Numbered from the stretch's first letter, positions 18,882-29,700 are shown. The stretch is 64,000 nt of DNA from JAIVGV01 sp036389335 (GCA_036389335.1 DASVQC010000062.1:1-64000), one strand, 5' to 3'. Notes: generated from the letters alone by a model not told the origin. A program made the numbers and translations.

Positions 18882-19790
18882 TCACGCCCTTTCGAGCAGG
18901 GCGACGCCGCCCATGCGGCGAAACTTCTCGCGCTTCGACGGCGGCTGGATGCGCCACATCAGGCGCGCGAGCCAAGCCATCGGCATCTCGCGCTTCAGTC
19001 GGCGCGCCTCCTCCATCATCGAGCGGAACTCGGCCTCGCGCCAGCCGAAGGGCCGGAAGAAGTCGGTCCCTTCGGCGGGCGCGAAGCGGAACGGCGCGTT
19101 CGCCTCGGCGACTCTCCTGCCCCACGTCTTCTCCATGCGCTTGAGGATTTCCGGGCGCACGATGTCGATGAGCCACCAGCGGAAGGGCGCGCGCGCGCGC
19201 AGGTCTGCGGCGAGCGCGCCGACCTGCTGCGGCGCGAGGTAGACGAGCAGCCCTTCGGAGATGACGAGCGCGCGCTCCGAGCCGGCGGCGACGCGCGCGA
19301 AAAACTCCCCGCGCGCCCCGACGTCCGCGAGGTCTAGCTTCACGACCTCGTGCTCGCACGCGGCGCGCTCGCCCGCGAGCACGCCCTGCTTGTAGTCGAG
19401 AATCTCCGGCAGATCGACTTCGATCCACCTGAGCCGCGGCGGGAGCGGCAGCCTGTAGGGCCGCGCGTCGAGGCCGGCGGCGAGGTTGACGACGGTGTCG
19501 AGTTTGTCCCGCCCGACGGCGCGCAGGATCAGCTCGTCCATGATGCACGTGCGCACGATCATCGACCACGAGAACGCCACGCCCTTCTTCATCCCCCGCA
19601 CGATCTGCTCGCCGCGCTCGCCCGCCAGCCGCCGCGCGAGCGGGTCGCGGAAGTGCGCGTCCGCCCTCTCGGATTCGAGCGCGCGGTAGAAGGCGACCCA
19701 GCGCGCCGTGTCCGAGATGTTGCGGATGAGCGGCGCGTCGGCCCGCGGCTCCCGCGGGCCAGACCCTCGTGTGTCCGGCTGGTTCGGCAT
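18882..19790 (-). CDS. Class I methyltransferase, leucine carboxyl methyltransferase type
   Basis: 302 residues of the PF04072-like family (SAM-dependent methyltransferases that include Mycobacterium and polyketide O-methyltransferases). Signature features: the N-terminal block ISDTARWVAFYRALESERADAHFRDPLARR, the SAM-binding VVNLAAGLDARPYRL at about 96-110, EVDLPEIL and VISEGLLVYL. The acceptor is likely a small molecule or protein carboxyl/hydroxyl; none can be read. It is monocistronic. The 424-base gap upstream carries a family 1 repeat (copy D) and no other gene. Confidence 0.88.
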   Translation of the reverse strand: MPNQPDTRGSGPREPRADAPLIRNISDTARWVAFYRALESERADAHFRDPLARRLAGERGEQIVRGMKKGVAFSWSMIVRTCIMDELILRAVGRDKLDTVVNLAAGLDARPYRLPLPPRLRWIEVDLPEILDYKQGVLAGERAACEHEVVKLDLADVGARGEFFARVAAGSERALVISEGLLVYLAPQQVGALAADLRARAPFRWWLIDIVRPEILKRMEKTWGRRVAEANAPFRFAPAEGTDFFRPFGWREAEFRSMMEEARRLKREMPMAWLARLMWRIQPPSKREKFRRMGGVALLERA

Positions 19791-19916
19791 CCCTTCTCCT
19801 TCGCTTAGCAGGCGCGGCGCGGCGGTCGTCGGGCGGGCGGCTAGGATACACGAAACACGGCCCGCGCCGTGACGAAAAGATCGGCGCGCGCCGGTCGCCG
19901 CGGGCGCGATTTGGTA

Positions 19917-20051
19917 GTGTCCTGATTTAAATTCTACTCTGTGCCCCCTCCGTGATCTCCGTGCCTCCGTGGTGAGTGCTTAATGTCCATACCTCACCAC
20001 AGAGTCACGGAGAACACAGAGGGCGCACAGAGAAAAATCAAATTAGGACAC
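19917..20051. repeat. Long palindromic repeat, family 1, copy D (most complete)
   Basis: About 135 bases. The outer flanks GTGTCCTGATTTAAAT and AATCAAATTAGGACAC are themselves complementary, so the full element is one long hairpin: outer arm, then the ACAGAGG/ACGGAGG arm, then a short loop. This copy defines the element's ends. Confidence 0.9.
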
Positions 20052-20214
20052 GACCCGCGATTTTTGCTTTTTGCTTTTCAGGGTGCTTATACTCTCGGCG
20101 TTCCCGGACACTTCGGCCAGTCGCCGCCCGCGGCAAAGCGTTCGCCAGCCGTCACGCAACCCGCCCGCCGTGTCCCGCCGCGAACGAGTTTCGGAATCGA
20201 GGTCGCCCGCCGCC

Positions 20215-22557
20215 ATGCCTTCAAGATTCTTGCGCGCCGCCGCCCTGTCAATTCTCTTCGCCTCCCCCGCGCCGGTCGCGCTCCCGCAGTCGAAGGCCAA
20301 CCCGAGCGACAAGTTCCGGCAGCTCGAAGAGATTTTGCCGACGCCGAACGAGCAGCGCGCGGCCTCGGGCGCGCCCGGTCGCGCCTACTGGCAGCAGCGC
20401 GCCGATTACAACATCAAGGTCGAGCTCGACGACCTCCGCCGGCGCGTCGAAGGCTCGGAGACCATCACCTACTACAACCAGTCGCCCGACGCGCTCCCGT
20501 ACCTCTGGGTGCAGCTCGATCAGAACCTCTTCGCCAAAGACTCGGACGCCGTCCTGACCGCCGCCGCGCCGAGCTTCAAGGACATCCCCTACCGCACCAT
20601 CGACTCGCTGCTCGCGCGGCGCGACTTCGAGGGCGGCTACCGGATCACGGCGGTGCGCGACGCCGCGGGTCAGCCGATGCGCCACGCCGTCGTGAAGACG
20701 ATGATGAGGGTCGATCTGCCGCGCCCGCTCGCGCCCGCCCAGTCCACCAGTTTCTCGGTCGATTGGAATTACAACGTCAACGACGCGAAGCGCGTCGGCG
20801 GTCGCACCGGCTACGAGTATTTCCCGAAGGACGGCAACTACATCTACGAGATCGCGCAGTGGTTCCCGCGCATGGCCGCCTACAACGACGTGTCGGGCTG
20901 GCAGCACAAGCAGTTCTTGGGGAGCGGCGAGTTCACCCTGGAGTTCGGCAACTACCGCGTCGCGATCACCGCGCCCGACGACCACGTCGTCTCCGCCACC
21001 GGCGTGCTGCAAAACCCGAACGAAGTTTTGACGCCGCAGCAGCGCGCGCGCCTGCGGCAGGCCGAGACGGCGCGCGCGCCCGTCATGATCGTGACGCCCG
21101 AGGAGGCGCGCGCCAACGAGTCGCACAAGGCGGCGGGCAAAAAGACGTGGGTCTTTGCCGCCGACAACGTGCGGGACTTCGCCTTCGCGTCGTCGCGCAA
21201 GTTCATCTGGGACGCGCAGGGGCACGACGTCGAGGGCAACCGCGTGCTGGCGATGTCGTTCTACCCGAAGGAGGGCGAGCCGCTGTGGTCGAAGTATTCG
21301 ACGCACGCGATCATGCACACGCTCAACGTTTATTCGCGCTACTCCTTCAAGTACCCGTACCCGGTCGCGCAGTCGATCAACGGGCCGGTGGGCGGCATGG
21401 AGTACCCGATGATCTGCTTCAACGGCCCGCGCCCCGAGGAGGACGGGACTTACTCCGCGGCGACGAAGTACGGCCTCATCTCGGTCGTCATCCACGAGGT
21501 CGGGCACAACTACTTCCCGATGGTCGTCAACTCCGACGAGCGGCAGTGGACGTGGATGGACGAGGGGCTCAACACTTTCCTCCAGTACCTCTCCGAGCAG
21601 GAGTGGGAGGCGGGCTACCCGTCGCGCCGCGGCGAGCCGCGCAACATCACCGACTACATGGCGAGCGCCGATCAGGTGCCGATCATGACGAACTCCGAGT
21701 CGGTCCTGCAATTCGGCAACAACGCCTACGGCAAGCCCGCGACCGCGCTCAACATCCTGCGCGAGACCGTGCTCGGACGCGAGCAGTTCGACTTCGCCTT
21801 CAAGCAGTACGCGCAGCGCTGGAAGTTCAAGCGACCGATGCCCGCCGACTTCTTCCGCACGATGGAGGACGCCTCGGGCACAGACCTCGACTGGTTCTGG
21901 CGCGGCTGGTTCTACACGACCGACCACGTCGATCTCTCCGTCGAGCGCGTGCGCCTCTTCCGCGCCGACACGATGAACCCCGACGCGGAGAAGGCGCGGC
22001 GTCAGCAGGAGCGCGCCGAGCGCCCGCAGACGCTCTCGGAGGAGCGTAACCGGGCCCTGCCCAAGCGCGTCGACGAGTTCCCGTCGTTGCGCGATTTCTA
22101 TAACGAGTACGACGAGCTGGTGGTGACCGAGCGCGACCGCGAGCAGTACCAGAAATTTTTGCAGGGCTTGACGCCGCAGGAGCGCGAGCTGTTGCGGACG
22201 GGGCTGAATTTCTACGTCGTCGATCTCAAGAACGTCGGCGGCCTGGTGATGCCCGTCATCTTCGAGATCGAGTACGCCGACGGGACGAAGGAGATGATGA
22301 GGATCCCTGCGGAAATCTGGCGCTACAACAACGCCGAGGTGTCGAAGCTCATCATGACGCCCAAGGAGATTCGCTCCATCTCGCTCGACCCGCGGCAGGA
22401 GACGGCGGACGTGGACGCCTCCAACAACAGCTTCCCGCGCCGCCCCGTGCAGACGCGCTTCCAAATCTTCAAGCAGCAGACGACGCAGAACCCGATGCAG
22501 CAGCTCGAACGCAAACAGTCGCCCGCGCTCCAGCCGCCGCCGCAGCCGAACCGGTGA
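20215..22557 (+). CDS. M1-family metallopeptidase
   Basis: 780 residues starting at MPSRFLRAAALSILFASPAPV (signal peptide). Gluzincin active site: HEVGHNYF at 427-434 and, 18 residues on, Glu450 in WMDEGLNTFLQ. The upstream exopeptidase motif that is GAMEN in aminopeptidases reads GGMEY here, as in many M1-related exported proteins. Other points: SETITYYNQSPDALPYLWVQLDQNLF (N-terminal beta domain) and YSFKYPYPVAQSINGPVGGMEYP. It has a long C-terminal region with AP/Arg-rich linkers. Probably periplasmic peptidase. It overlaps the DUF6702 gene by four bases. Confidence 0.9.
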   Translation: MPSRFLRAAALSILFASPAPVALPQSKANPSDKFRQLEEILPTPNEQRAASGAPGRAYWQQRADYNIKVELDDLRRRVEGSETITYYNQSPDALPYLWVQLDQNLFAKDSDAVLTAAAPSFKDIPYRTIDSLLARRDFEGGYRITAVRDAAGQPMRHAVVKTMMRVDLPRPLAPAQSTSFSVDWNYNVNDAKRVGGRTGYEYFPKDGNYIYEIAQWFPRMAAYNDVSGWQHKQFLGSGEFTLEFGNYRVAITAPDDHVVSATGVLQNPNEVLTPQQRARLRQAETARAPVMIVTPEEARANESHKAAGKKTWVFAADNVRDFAFASSRKFIWDAQGHDVEGNRVLAMSFYPKEGEPLWSKYSTHAIMHTLNVYSRYSFKYPYPVAQSINGPVGGMEYPMICFNGPRPEEDGTYSAATKYGLISVVIHEVGHNYFPMVVNSDERQWTWMDEGLNTFLQYLSEQEWEAGYPSRRGEPRNITDYMASADQVPIMTNSESVLQFGNNAYGKPATALNILRETVLGREQFDFAFKQYAQRWKFKRPMPADFFRTMEDASGTDLDWFWRGWFYTTDHVDLSVERVRLFRADTMNPDAEKARRQQERAERPQTLSEERNRALPKRVDEFPSLRDFYNEYDELVVTERDREQYQKFLQGLTPQERELLRTGLNFYVVDLKNVGGLVMPVIFEIEYADGTKEMMRIPAEIWRYNNAEVSKLIMTPKEIRSISLDPRQETADVDASNNSFPRRPVQTRFQIFKQQTTQNPMQQLERKQSPALQPPPQPNR

Positions 22558-23087
22558 GAGGCTTTGATTTGAAGCGCCACGCCGCCAAACTTCTGTGCGC
22601 CGCGCTCGCCCTCGTCGCGCTCACCGTCCCCGCGCCGCGCCGGGCGTCGGCGCACAAGTTCCACACCAGCTTCGCCGAGGCCGACTACGACGCCGAGACC
22701 CGCTCGCTCCAGATCAGCCTGCGCACCTTCCCCGACGATCTCGAAAGCGCGATCCGCAGGCGTGGCGGCGGGCGCGCCTCGCCCGACGACAAGAAGGCTT
22801 TCGGCGCGCAGGTCTTCGCCTACCTGCAAGAGACGTTTCGGCTGCAGACGCCGAAGGGCGAGGCGGCGCGCCTCACGTGGGTCGGGATGGACGCGGGCGT
22901 CGATTCGGCGTGGCTCTACTTCGAGGCGGCGCTGCCCGAAGGCGTCGAGGGCGCGCGGCTGAGCCAGCAGTTCCTCTGCGACCTCTACGACGATCAGATC
23001 AACCTCGTCAACGTTAAATCGGGCGGGCGCAAAGTCGAACTCCGTTTCGAGCGCGGCGGCGAGTTCAAGACGATCACTCTCAAGTAG
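22554..23087 (+). CDS. DUF6702-family secreted protein
   Basis: 177 residues from a GTG that overlaps the stop of the peptidase gene by four bases (GTGA). A signal peptide (LLCAALALVALTVPAPRRASA) precedes HKFHTSFAEADYDAE, the conserved start of the DUF6702 domain; SLQISLRTFPDDLES, QVFAYLQETFRLQTPKG and LCDLYDDQINLVNVK follow. The function of the domain is not known; it is regularly coded next to M1 peptidases in Bacteroidetes and Acidobacteria, and the translational coupling here suggests a shared envelope role. Confidence 0.85.
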   Translation: MRGFDLKRHAAKLLCAALALVALTVPAPRRASAHKFHTSFAEADYDAETRSLQISLRTFPDDLESAIRRRGGGRASPDDKKAFGAQVFAYLQETFRLQTPKGEAARLTWVGMDAGVDSAWLYFEAALPEGVEGARLSQQFLCDLYDDQINLVNVKSGGRKVELRFERGGEFKTITLK

Positions 23088-23232
23088 CCGCGCGCGCTCA
23101 ACGCGCTATCCCGACAACCCCCGGCCCGTGACGATGACCGCCGGGGCGGAGGGACGGGCCCCGCCCCCGCAAGTGTTCCCGCCCGCACTCATTCGCGAAC
23201 GGCTACAAAGTTGAACCTGAAGTGTCGGCGGG

Positions 23233-24909
23233 TCAGCGCGCGGCGACGCGCCCGGCGAGGCCCGCGATGGCGTTGACGAGTTCGGCGGGCTTGACGGGCT
23301 TCGGCAGGTGAATCTGGAAGCCCGCGCGCAGGGCCCGCAGCCGATCCTCGGCGTGCGCGTAGGCGGTGAGCGCGGCGGCGGGCGTGAGGCCGCCCCGCCC
23401 CGGCGGGAGACTGCGTATCTTATCGATCAGCGCGTAGCCGTCTTCTCCGGGCATCCCGATGTCGGCGAGCAACACGTCGGGCCGCTCGCGCTCGATGGCC
23501 GCGAGCGCCTCGGCGGCTGAGGCGGCGACGAGCGTCAGCGCGCCGCACTCCGAGAGCGTCCGCGCAAACAGCTCGCGCGCGTCCGGCTCGTCGTCCACGA
23601 CGAGCACGCGCAGGCCCGACAGGCTCTCCCGGTCGGGCGCGTCGTCGGTCGTGCCGGTCGCGCCGGCGTGCCCGGCGGCCTGAGCGGGCGGCGGAGCGGG
23701 CGGCGGCGCGAGCGGCAGCCTGACGGTGAAGGTCGTGCCGCGCCCCGTGCCCTCGCTGCGCGCGTAGACTTCGCCGCCGTGCAGCTCGACGAGCTGGCGC
23801 ACGATTGCGAGCCCGAGGCCGAGGCCGCCGTAGTTTCGCGTCGTCGCGGCGTCGGCCTGCCGGAAGCGGTCGAAGACGAGCGGCAGGAAGTCGGGCGCGA
23901 TGCCGACGCCCGTGTCGCTGACGTCGATCTCGACGCCGGAGGCGACGGGCGTGAGACGCACCTCGACGCGACCGCCCGCGGGCGTGAACTTGACGGCGTT
24001 GTTGACGAGGTTCCAGACGATCTGCTGGAGGCGGTCGGCGTCGCCCACGACGCCCGACGCCGCCGGATCGAGCGCGCGGCGCAGCTCGATGCCCTTCGAC
24101 TCAGCCGCCGGGCGCGCGGCTTCGAGCGCCGCGCCGATCACGGACGAGAGATCGACCGGGCGCACGTCGAGCAGGAGCTTGCCCGAGATGATGCGCGACA
24201 CGTCGAGCAGGTCTTCGACGAGGTGGAGCTGCGCCCGACCGTTGCGCTCGATCACTTCGAGCGCGTGCGCGGCGGTCTCCTGATCGGGGAGGCCGCGGCG
24301 CAGCAGGTGCGCCCAGCCGAGGATGGCGGTCAGGGGCGTGCGCAGCTCGTGCGAGACGGTGGCTAAAAACTCGTCCTTGAGGCGGCTGTTGGCCTCGGCG
24401 TCGAGGCGCGCCGCCTGCTCGCTCTCTAGCAGCCGCTCGCGCTCCTCTCTCGCGCGCGCCAGCGCGTCGAGGTGATCGCGCACCTCGTACTGCCGCTCGC
24501 GCGCGCGCAGCGCCGAGCGGACGACGCTCACGATGGTGAGGATGTGCGCGGGCCGCTCGATGAAGGTGACGTTGCCCGTCTCGCCGAGCGCGGCGAGGGC
24601 GGTGAGCGTGTCGGCTGCCGCCGCGCCGCTGCGCGCGAGGACGATGAGGGGCAGATCGGACCACGGGGCTTGCGCGCCGAGCGCGTCGGCGAGCGCGCGA
24701 GCGCCCGCCTCGGTCAGGGCCTCCCGCGTGACGAACGCCGCGCCCGCGCCCCTCTCGATCTCGCGGCACAGCGCCTCGACGCCCGCGCACTCCTCGGCCG
24801 CGATGCCGTGCGCGCCGAGCGCGGCGCGCGCGAGCGCGGCGTCGCGCCCGACGGGCGCGACGACGAGCACGCGCGTCTCGACGCCCGCGGCGTCAGCCTT
24901 CCGCGTCAT
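23233..24909 (-). CDS. Hybrid histidine kinase with C-terminal receiver
   Basis: 558 residues. An N-terminal receiver-like fold (about 13-135) lacks the usual acidic pocket and phosphoacceptor. A helical linker (AREERERLLESEQAAR) leads to HisKA with H-box FLATVSHELRTPL (His187), then HATPase (N-box IVWNLVNNAVKF, G-boxes VSDTGVGI and YGGLGLGLA), and a canonical receiver with Asp483 in LLADIGMPGEDG. There is no membrane span, so it is a soluble sensor. It overlaps the end of the kaiC-like gene by 17 bases, in the same direction. A GTG one codon upstream is an alternative start. Signals and target are unknown. Confidence 0.9.
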   Translation of the reverse strand: MTRKADAAGVETRVLVVAPVGRDAALARAALGAHGIAAEECAGVEALCREIERGAGAAFVTREALTEAGARALADALGAQAPWSDLPLIVLARSGAAAADTLTALAALGETGNVTFIERPAHILTIVSVVRSALRARERQYEVRDHLDALARAREERERLLESEQAARLDAEANSRLKDEFLATVSHELRTPLTAILGWAHLLRRGLPDQETAAHALEVIERNGRAQLHLVEDLLDVSRIISGKLLLDVRPVDLSSVIGAALEAARPAAESKGIELRRALDPAASGVVGDADRLQQIVWNLVNNAVKFTPAGGRVEVRLTPVASGVEIDVSDTGVGIAPDFLPLVFDRFRQADAATTRNYGGLGLGLAIVRQLVELHGGEVYARSEGTGRGTTFTVRLPLAPPPAPPPAQAAGHAGATGTTDDAPDRESLSGLRVLVVDDEPDARELFARTLSECGALTLVAASAAEALAAIERERPDVLLADIGMPGEDGYALIDKIRSLPPGRGGLTPAAALTAYAHAEDRLRALRAGFQIHLPKPVKPAELVNAIAGLAGRVAAR

Positions 24910-26455
24910 CACCGCCCGCCCCTCGTCCCGATCCTTCGTCCTTCTCCATCAGCGACTCCGAGACGCCGCTGAAGACCGGCACGCCCGTCAGCACGCCGCG
25001 AAACTCCTTGAGCGCGCCGCCGACGCTGATGCCGCCCTGCGAGAGCCGCAGCTCGCGGATCGTGCGCTCGTGCCCGCCGGTGCGCTTCTTGATGACGGAG
25101 ATGGCGTTGCGCACCGCGCCCGCCGCCTCGAAGTAGCGGAAGAGCAGCACGTTGTCGGCGATGTAGCTCACGTCGACCGGCGAGGTCATGGACGTGCCGA
25201 GGAAGCCGTGCTGCGCCGTGATGATGAGCGTGACGACGCCCCGCTGGTTGAGGTACGCCAGCAGCTCGTGCATCTGCGCGATCAGGTGGCGCGCCTCCGG
25301 CATCGCCATCAGGTAGCCGTTGAGGCTGTCGATGACGACGACGCGCGTCCCGCTCTCCTCGATGCCGCGGCGGACGATGTGCGCGAACTCGCCGGGCGAG
25401 AGCTCCGCCGGATCGATCTGCTTGAGGCGGACGAGCCCGGCTTCGTAGTGCCGCTTGAGATCGTTGCCGAGCCCTTCGGCGCGCGCGAGGTAAGTCGTCA
25501 AGCCCTCGTCGAAGAGGTAAACGTCGGCCGTCTCGCCGCGCGCGGCGGCGGCGGCGGCGAACTGCGCGGCGACCGAAGACTTGCCCGACCCGGCGGGGCC
25601 CATCAGGAGCGTGCTCGTGCCGCGGTCGAGCCCGCCGCCCATCAGCGCGTCGAGCGCCGCGACGCCGCTCGACACGGGCGCGCGCGCGCCGGAGTCGCGG
25701 TGCTCGGCGGCGACGAGGCGCGGGAAGACGACGATGCCGCCCGTCTCGATCTTGAAGTCGTGGTTGCCGCCGCGGTAGCGCGCGCCGCGCAGCTTCATGA
25801 CGTTGAGCGTCCTGCGCCCCACGCCGTAGCCCTGCCCCGCCTGTTCGAGCGACACGACGCCGTGCGCGATGGAGTGGACTTGCAGATCGTTTTCGGTCGT
25901 GGTGCGGTCGTCTAAGAGGAGGACGGTGCAGCCGCGCCCGGCGAAGAAGCGCTTGAGCGCGAGCACCTGACGGCGGTAGCGCAGGGGCTCGCCCGCGAGC
26001 AGGCGCATCTCCGAGAGCGAGTCGATGACGACGCGGCGCGGGCCGAGCCGCTCGAACTCCGCGAGCATCGCCTTGATCGTCTCGCCCAGCTCGATCTCCG
26101 CCGGGTGGAAGATGGTGTACTGCGACTCCGGGCGCAGCGTGTCCTCGTGCGGGATCAGCTCGTAGATGTTGACGCCGTCGAGCGCCCACCCGTGCGAGCG
26201 GGCGACGGCGCGCATCTCCTCCTCCGTCTCCGAGAGCGTGACGTAGAGCACCGGCTCGCCCCGCCTCGCGCCCTCCATCAGAAACTGCATCGCGAGCGTG
26301 GTCTTCCCCGCGCCCGGATCGCCCTCGACGAGGTAGAGGCGGTTGGCGGGGAAGCCGCCGCCCAGCACGTCGTCTAACCCCTCGACGCCCGCCCCCATCC
26401 GATCTCCTTCGGACGCCGCCGCGCGCGCCTCTTCCTTCCGTTGAGACTCGTCCAT
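24893..26455 (-). CDS. KaiC-like double RecA ATPase
   Basis: 520 residues, two KaiC/RadA-type domains. Domain I Walker A is GDPGAGKTT at about 45-53, domain II is GPAGSGKSS at about 286-294; ASETEEEM-like acidic pair follows in domain I (LSETEEEMRA). Unlike cyanobacterial KaiC there is only partial conservation of the phosphorylation loop: aligning FLGTSMTSPVDVSYIADNV, Ser431 is kept while Thr432 becomes Tyr. No kaiA or kaiB gene is nearby. The next gene, overlapping by 17 bases, is a hybrid histidine kinase, so output probably goes through it. Role in time-keeping or in other signalling is not known. Confidence 0.9.
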   Translation of the reverse strand: MDESQRKEEARAAASEGDRMGAGVEGLDDVLGGGFPANRLYLVEGDPGAGKTTLAMQFLMEGARRGEPVLYVTLSETEEEMRAVARSHGWALDGVNIYELIPHEDTLRPESQYTIFHPAEIELGETIKAMLAEFERLGPRRVVIDSLSEMRLLAGEPLRYRRQVLALKRFFAGRGCTVLLLDDRTTTENDLQVHSIAHGVVSLEQAGQGYGVGRRTLNVMKLRGARYRGGNHDFKIETGGIVVFPRLVAAEHRDSGARAPVSSGVAALDALMGGGLDRGTSTLLMGPAGSGKSSVAAQFAAAAAARGETADVYLFDEGLTTYLARAEGLGNDLKRHYEAGLVRLKQIDPAELSPGEFAHIVRRGIEESGTRVVVIDSLNGYLMAMPEARHLIAQMHELLAYLNQRGVVTLIITAQHGFLGTSMTSPVDVSYIADNVLLFRYFEAAGAVRNAISVIKKRTGGHERTIRELRLSQGGISVGGALKEFRGVLTGVPVFSGVSESLMEKDEGSGRGAGGDDAEG

Positions 26456-26596
26456 CGTGTGTCCCGCGCTAATTTTTGAAAGATACGTTTGCGCCCGAAG
26501 ATAGCAGAGCGGGGCGACCGCGCGCCAGCTTAAACGCGCGGCGGCGTCAACAGACGGTGGCGACGCCGCCGACGCTTAAAAAAGGCGGGTGAATGA

Positions 26597-26634
26597 CGAA
26601 GCCCCGCCGCGCGGTAAAGCGCGGCGGGGCTTCG
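26597..26634 (-). terminator. Intrinsic-like terminator
   Basis: Perfect 16-base arms (CGAAGCCCCGCCGCGC and complement) with a six-base loop, 74 bases past the M36 gene stop. A second GC-rich hairpin (about 26639-26700) lies between them. Confidence 0.75.
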
Positions 26635-26707
26635 CTCCGTGGTGGGGAGCTTAGTGAGCCCCCGCGGCCCCCGACAAGCTCTGGGGGTTCGCTCCCCACG
26701 GGGAGAG

Positions 26708-29700
26708 CTAGCGGACGATCTGCGCGCTGACCGTCTTCGTCAGCGGGTTGACGCTGAAGCGGACGAGGCGGGTCGGCGCGCTGACGCCCGAGACCTGCGG
26801 CAGGAAGCCCGATCCGGTGGGCGCGCCGCCCGCGCCGCCGGTCGAGGCGTCCGCCCCGAGGTTGACGAACTGCTCGCTCCTGATCGTGAACTGCGCGGGG
26901 CCGCTCGCGTAGCCGACCACGCGGTAGACGTAAGTTCGGCCCGGCGTGACGCCGCCGCCGACCGACTCGTTCGGCCCGAGGTTGCCGGAGGTGGCGAGCA
27001 CGTGACCCTGATCGTCGCGCAGCTCGAAGTCGAGGTCGGGCGCGGCCCCCGCGTTCGGCGTCGTGTCGAGCGTGCCCTGCACGCCGAACGCGCCGGCCTT
27101 GGCGACGAACGGCACGTCCACGTAGTCCACGCCGTTGACGAGGTTGTTGCCCGCCGAGCCGACGACGATGGTGCCGGTGTAGGTGTCGGTCGTGCTCCCG
27201 ATCTGGTTCGCCGAGCGACCGCCGCCGTCGCCGTCGTAAGGCTGGCTGCCGTTAGCGGGCGCGGTCGCGCCGAGCACGCGCGCCGTCACCACGGCGTCGA
27301 AGGAGAAGAGCTGCGCGCCCGGATCGTTGAAGGCGAGGTGGCGCGCCGCCGAGGCCGCGCCGCGCGCGAGCGTCTGGTTGTAGACGAACGACGCGGGCTT
27401 GCCCTGGCCCGTGCCGCCGTTGTCGGCGTTCAGGGCGGTGACGGTCGGGCTGGAGATGCGGACGATCTGGAAATCGACGGGCGCGTAGGCCGTCGCGTCC
27501 GCCGCGCCGACGACGCCCGCGTTCTTGATCGACTGATCGAACTCGAAGGTCGAGCCCGCGAACTTCACGTTCGAGATGGCGGTCTGGACGGCGTTCGTCA
27601 CGTCGGCGAAGCTGTAGGAGAGCGACGCGCCCGCCGAGAGGTCGCTGAAGCCCGCCTGCCGGTTCGCGTTCAGCGAGACGGCGCGCACGGCGTACTCCGT
27701 GCCGAACATCTCGTTGAAGCCCGCCGCGTCGTTCGCCGATTTGATCCCGGCGGCGGCGAAGAACTCCGCGATCACGCCGGTGTCCTCGTAGGCGGTCTGC
27801 CCGCCGGTGACGTAGGCGACGTGCGACCAGCCCGTCGTCTGGTTGTCGCCGTCGAAGTACTCGCGGCCCGCCGCGCCCTTGAACTGGCGCTGGCCCGCCG
27901 AGCCGACCCTCCGCTTGAAGACCTCGTAGGCGAACGCGCCGGAGACGGGCTGCCACGCGACGTTGACGGACTTGAGCTGCGCGCCGGGCGCGAGCGTGAT
28001 CCCCTGCGGCGCGGAGAGGTGGGCCTGATCGAGCGCGAGCTGCGGCACGGCGGTCGAGATGGTCTGCCGCCCGCCCACGGGCGACTGCGCGTTCGCGCCC
28101 ATCTCGTGCGAGGCGTAGACCTGCCAGATCAGCGCCTCGTGCTGGCCGGGCGCGTCGAGGTCGGTCGGATCGGACGAGTAGAGGATGCGGTCGGCCATGA
28201 TCATGGCGTCGCGCGCTTTCACGAACGTGTCGGGCGCGGTCAGGCCGAGGATGTAGAGCGAGCCGAGGAAGTCGCGCTCCCACATCTCCTGACCGAGAGA
28301 GATCGTGCGCGTCGGCTTGCCGTCGATGAAGGCGGGGCGGACGAAGGTGCCCGACTTCTGCGGGAAGGCGCTCGTCATCAGGTTACGCAGGTCCCACATC
28401 GTGCCGACGTAGATCTCGCCGTCGCGGTGCACCTCGAAGCTGTTGGCGCTGGTGCGCGTGCCGAGCTGCGAGTACTTGAGCGTGGTGTGGACGGAGCGGA
28501 TCCACGCGAGCGAGTCGGGGTCGCGCCCGGCGTCGCGCAGCTCCTTGCGGATGCCCGCGCCGGCGGCGACGTACTCGCCGATGGCTTCGGCGTCCGTGAT
28601 CGTGTAGGCCCACAGGTCGGCCTGCCCCTCGTTCAGCGCGCCGCCTTCGGGAGCGCCTTCGAGGCCGGCGATGGGCGTCGAGATCGAGTGCATCCCCTCG
28701 TGGTAGCAGACCGCGCCGTCCTTGCCGAGATCGTTGAAGGCGTAGCCGTGGCCGTAGACGGTCGGGTTGACGACGATCTTCTGCGGGCCCGCGGGCGTGT
28801 CGACGGTCTCGACGACGGGCAGCGAGAAGGCGTTGTCGAGGCCGAGCACGGAGCCCTTGAGCGTGTCGGGCGTCGTCGTGTCGCACGGGCCGCCGAGGCC
28901 CGCCTGCCCGCAGTCGTTCGGGAAGTGGGGCAGGCCGACGAGCGGGCGATCCGAGTGCGTGTAGGTGTCCGGGAAGCTGCCCGTGCCGAGGCGGTTGTTG
29001 ACCGCGTCGTCGCGCCGGTGGATGTCGTCCACGTATTCGAGCAGGTAGTTGATGAAGAAAAAGATGTTCACGTCGTCGATGTGCTCGGAGGGCTCGGCGA
29101 AGTCGTCGGCCTCGTTGGGCTGGGCTTCGAGCGGCGCGTTGTTCTGGCGGAAGTGGAACGTGCCGAGGGCGGCCTGCGCGAAGGGCTGCTGCGTGGCGAG
29201 CACGTTCTTGATGAGGGCGTGCGGGCCGGTGAGCAGGCCGTTCACGGCGGTCGCGTTCGTGCCGGGGTTGTAGCCGCGCAACTGCACGCGCGTCAGGCCC
29301 TCGGGCGCGCCCGTGGCGTCGAGCTTCAACTCGCCCGTGTCGGGGTTCTTCAGGACGGGGTGGTTCGGGTAGATGTCGGCGGTGTAGGGGAGCGCCGAGT
29401 CGGTCTGGAACTTGACGAGGTTCTCCCGCGCGACGACCGCGCCCGTCGCGGCGTCGACCTGCGTGACGAACATCCCGAACGGGTTGCGCGAGAAGGTGAG
29501 CACGTTCCAGCTCATGCGGTAGCCTTCGCCCACGGGGACGACGTTCAGGCGCGGCGCGCGGAGCGCGGGCGCGACCTGCCGCTCAAGCTCGTCGAAGGCG
29601 GGCTTCGTCAACTGCGAGACGGTGGACGAGGGCGTGCCCGCGTACTGCGCGAGCGACTGCAACGCGGCGGCGGTCGCCGCCGCCGCGTCGAGCGCGGTCG

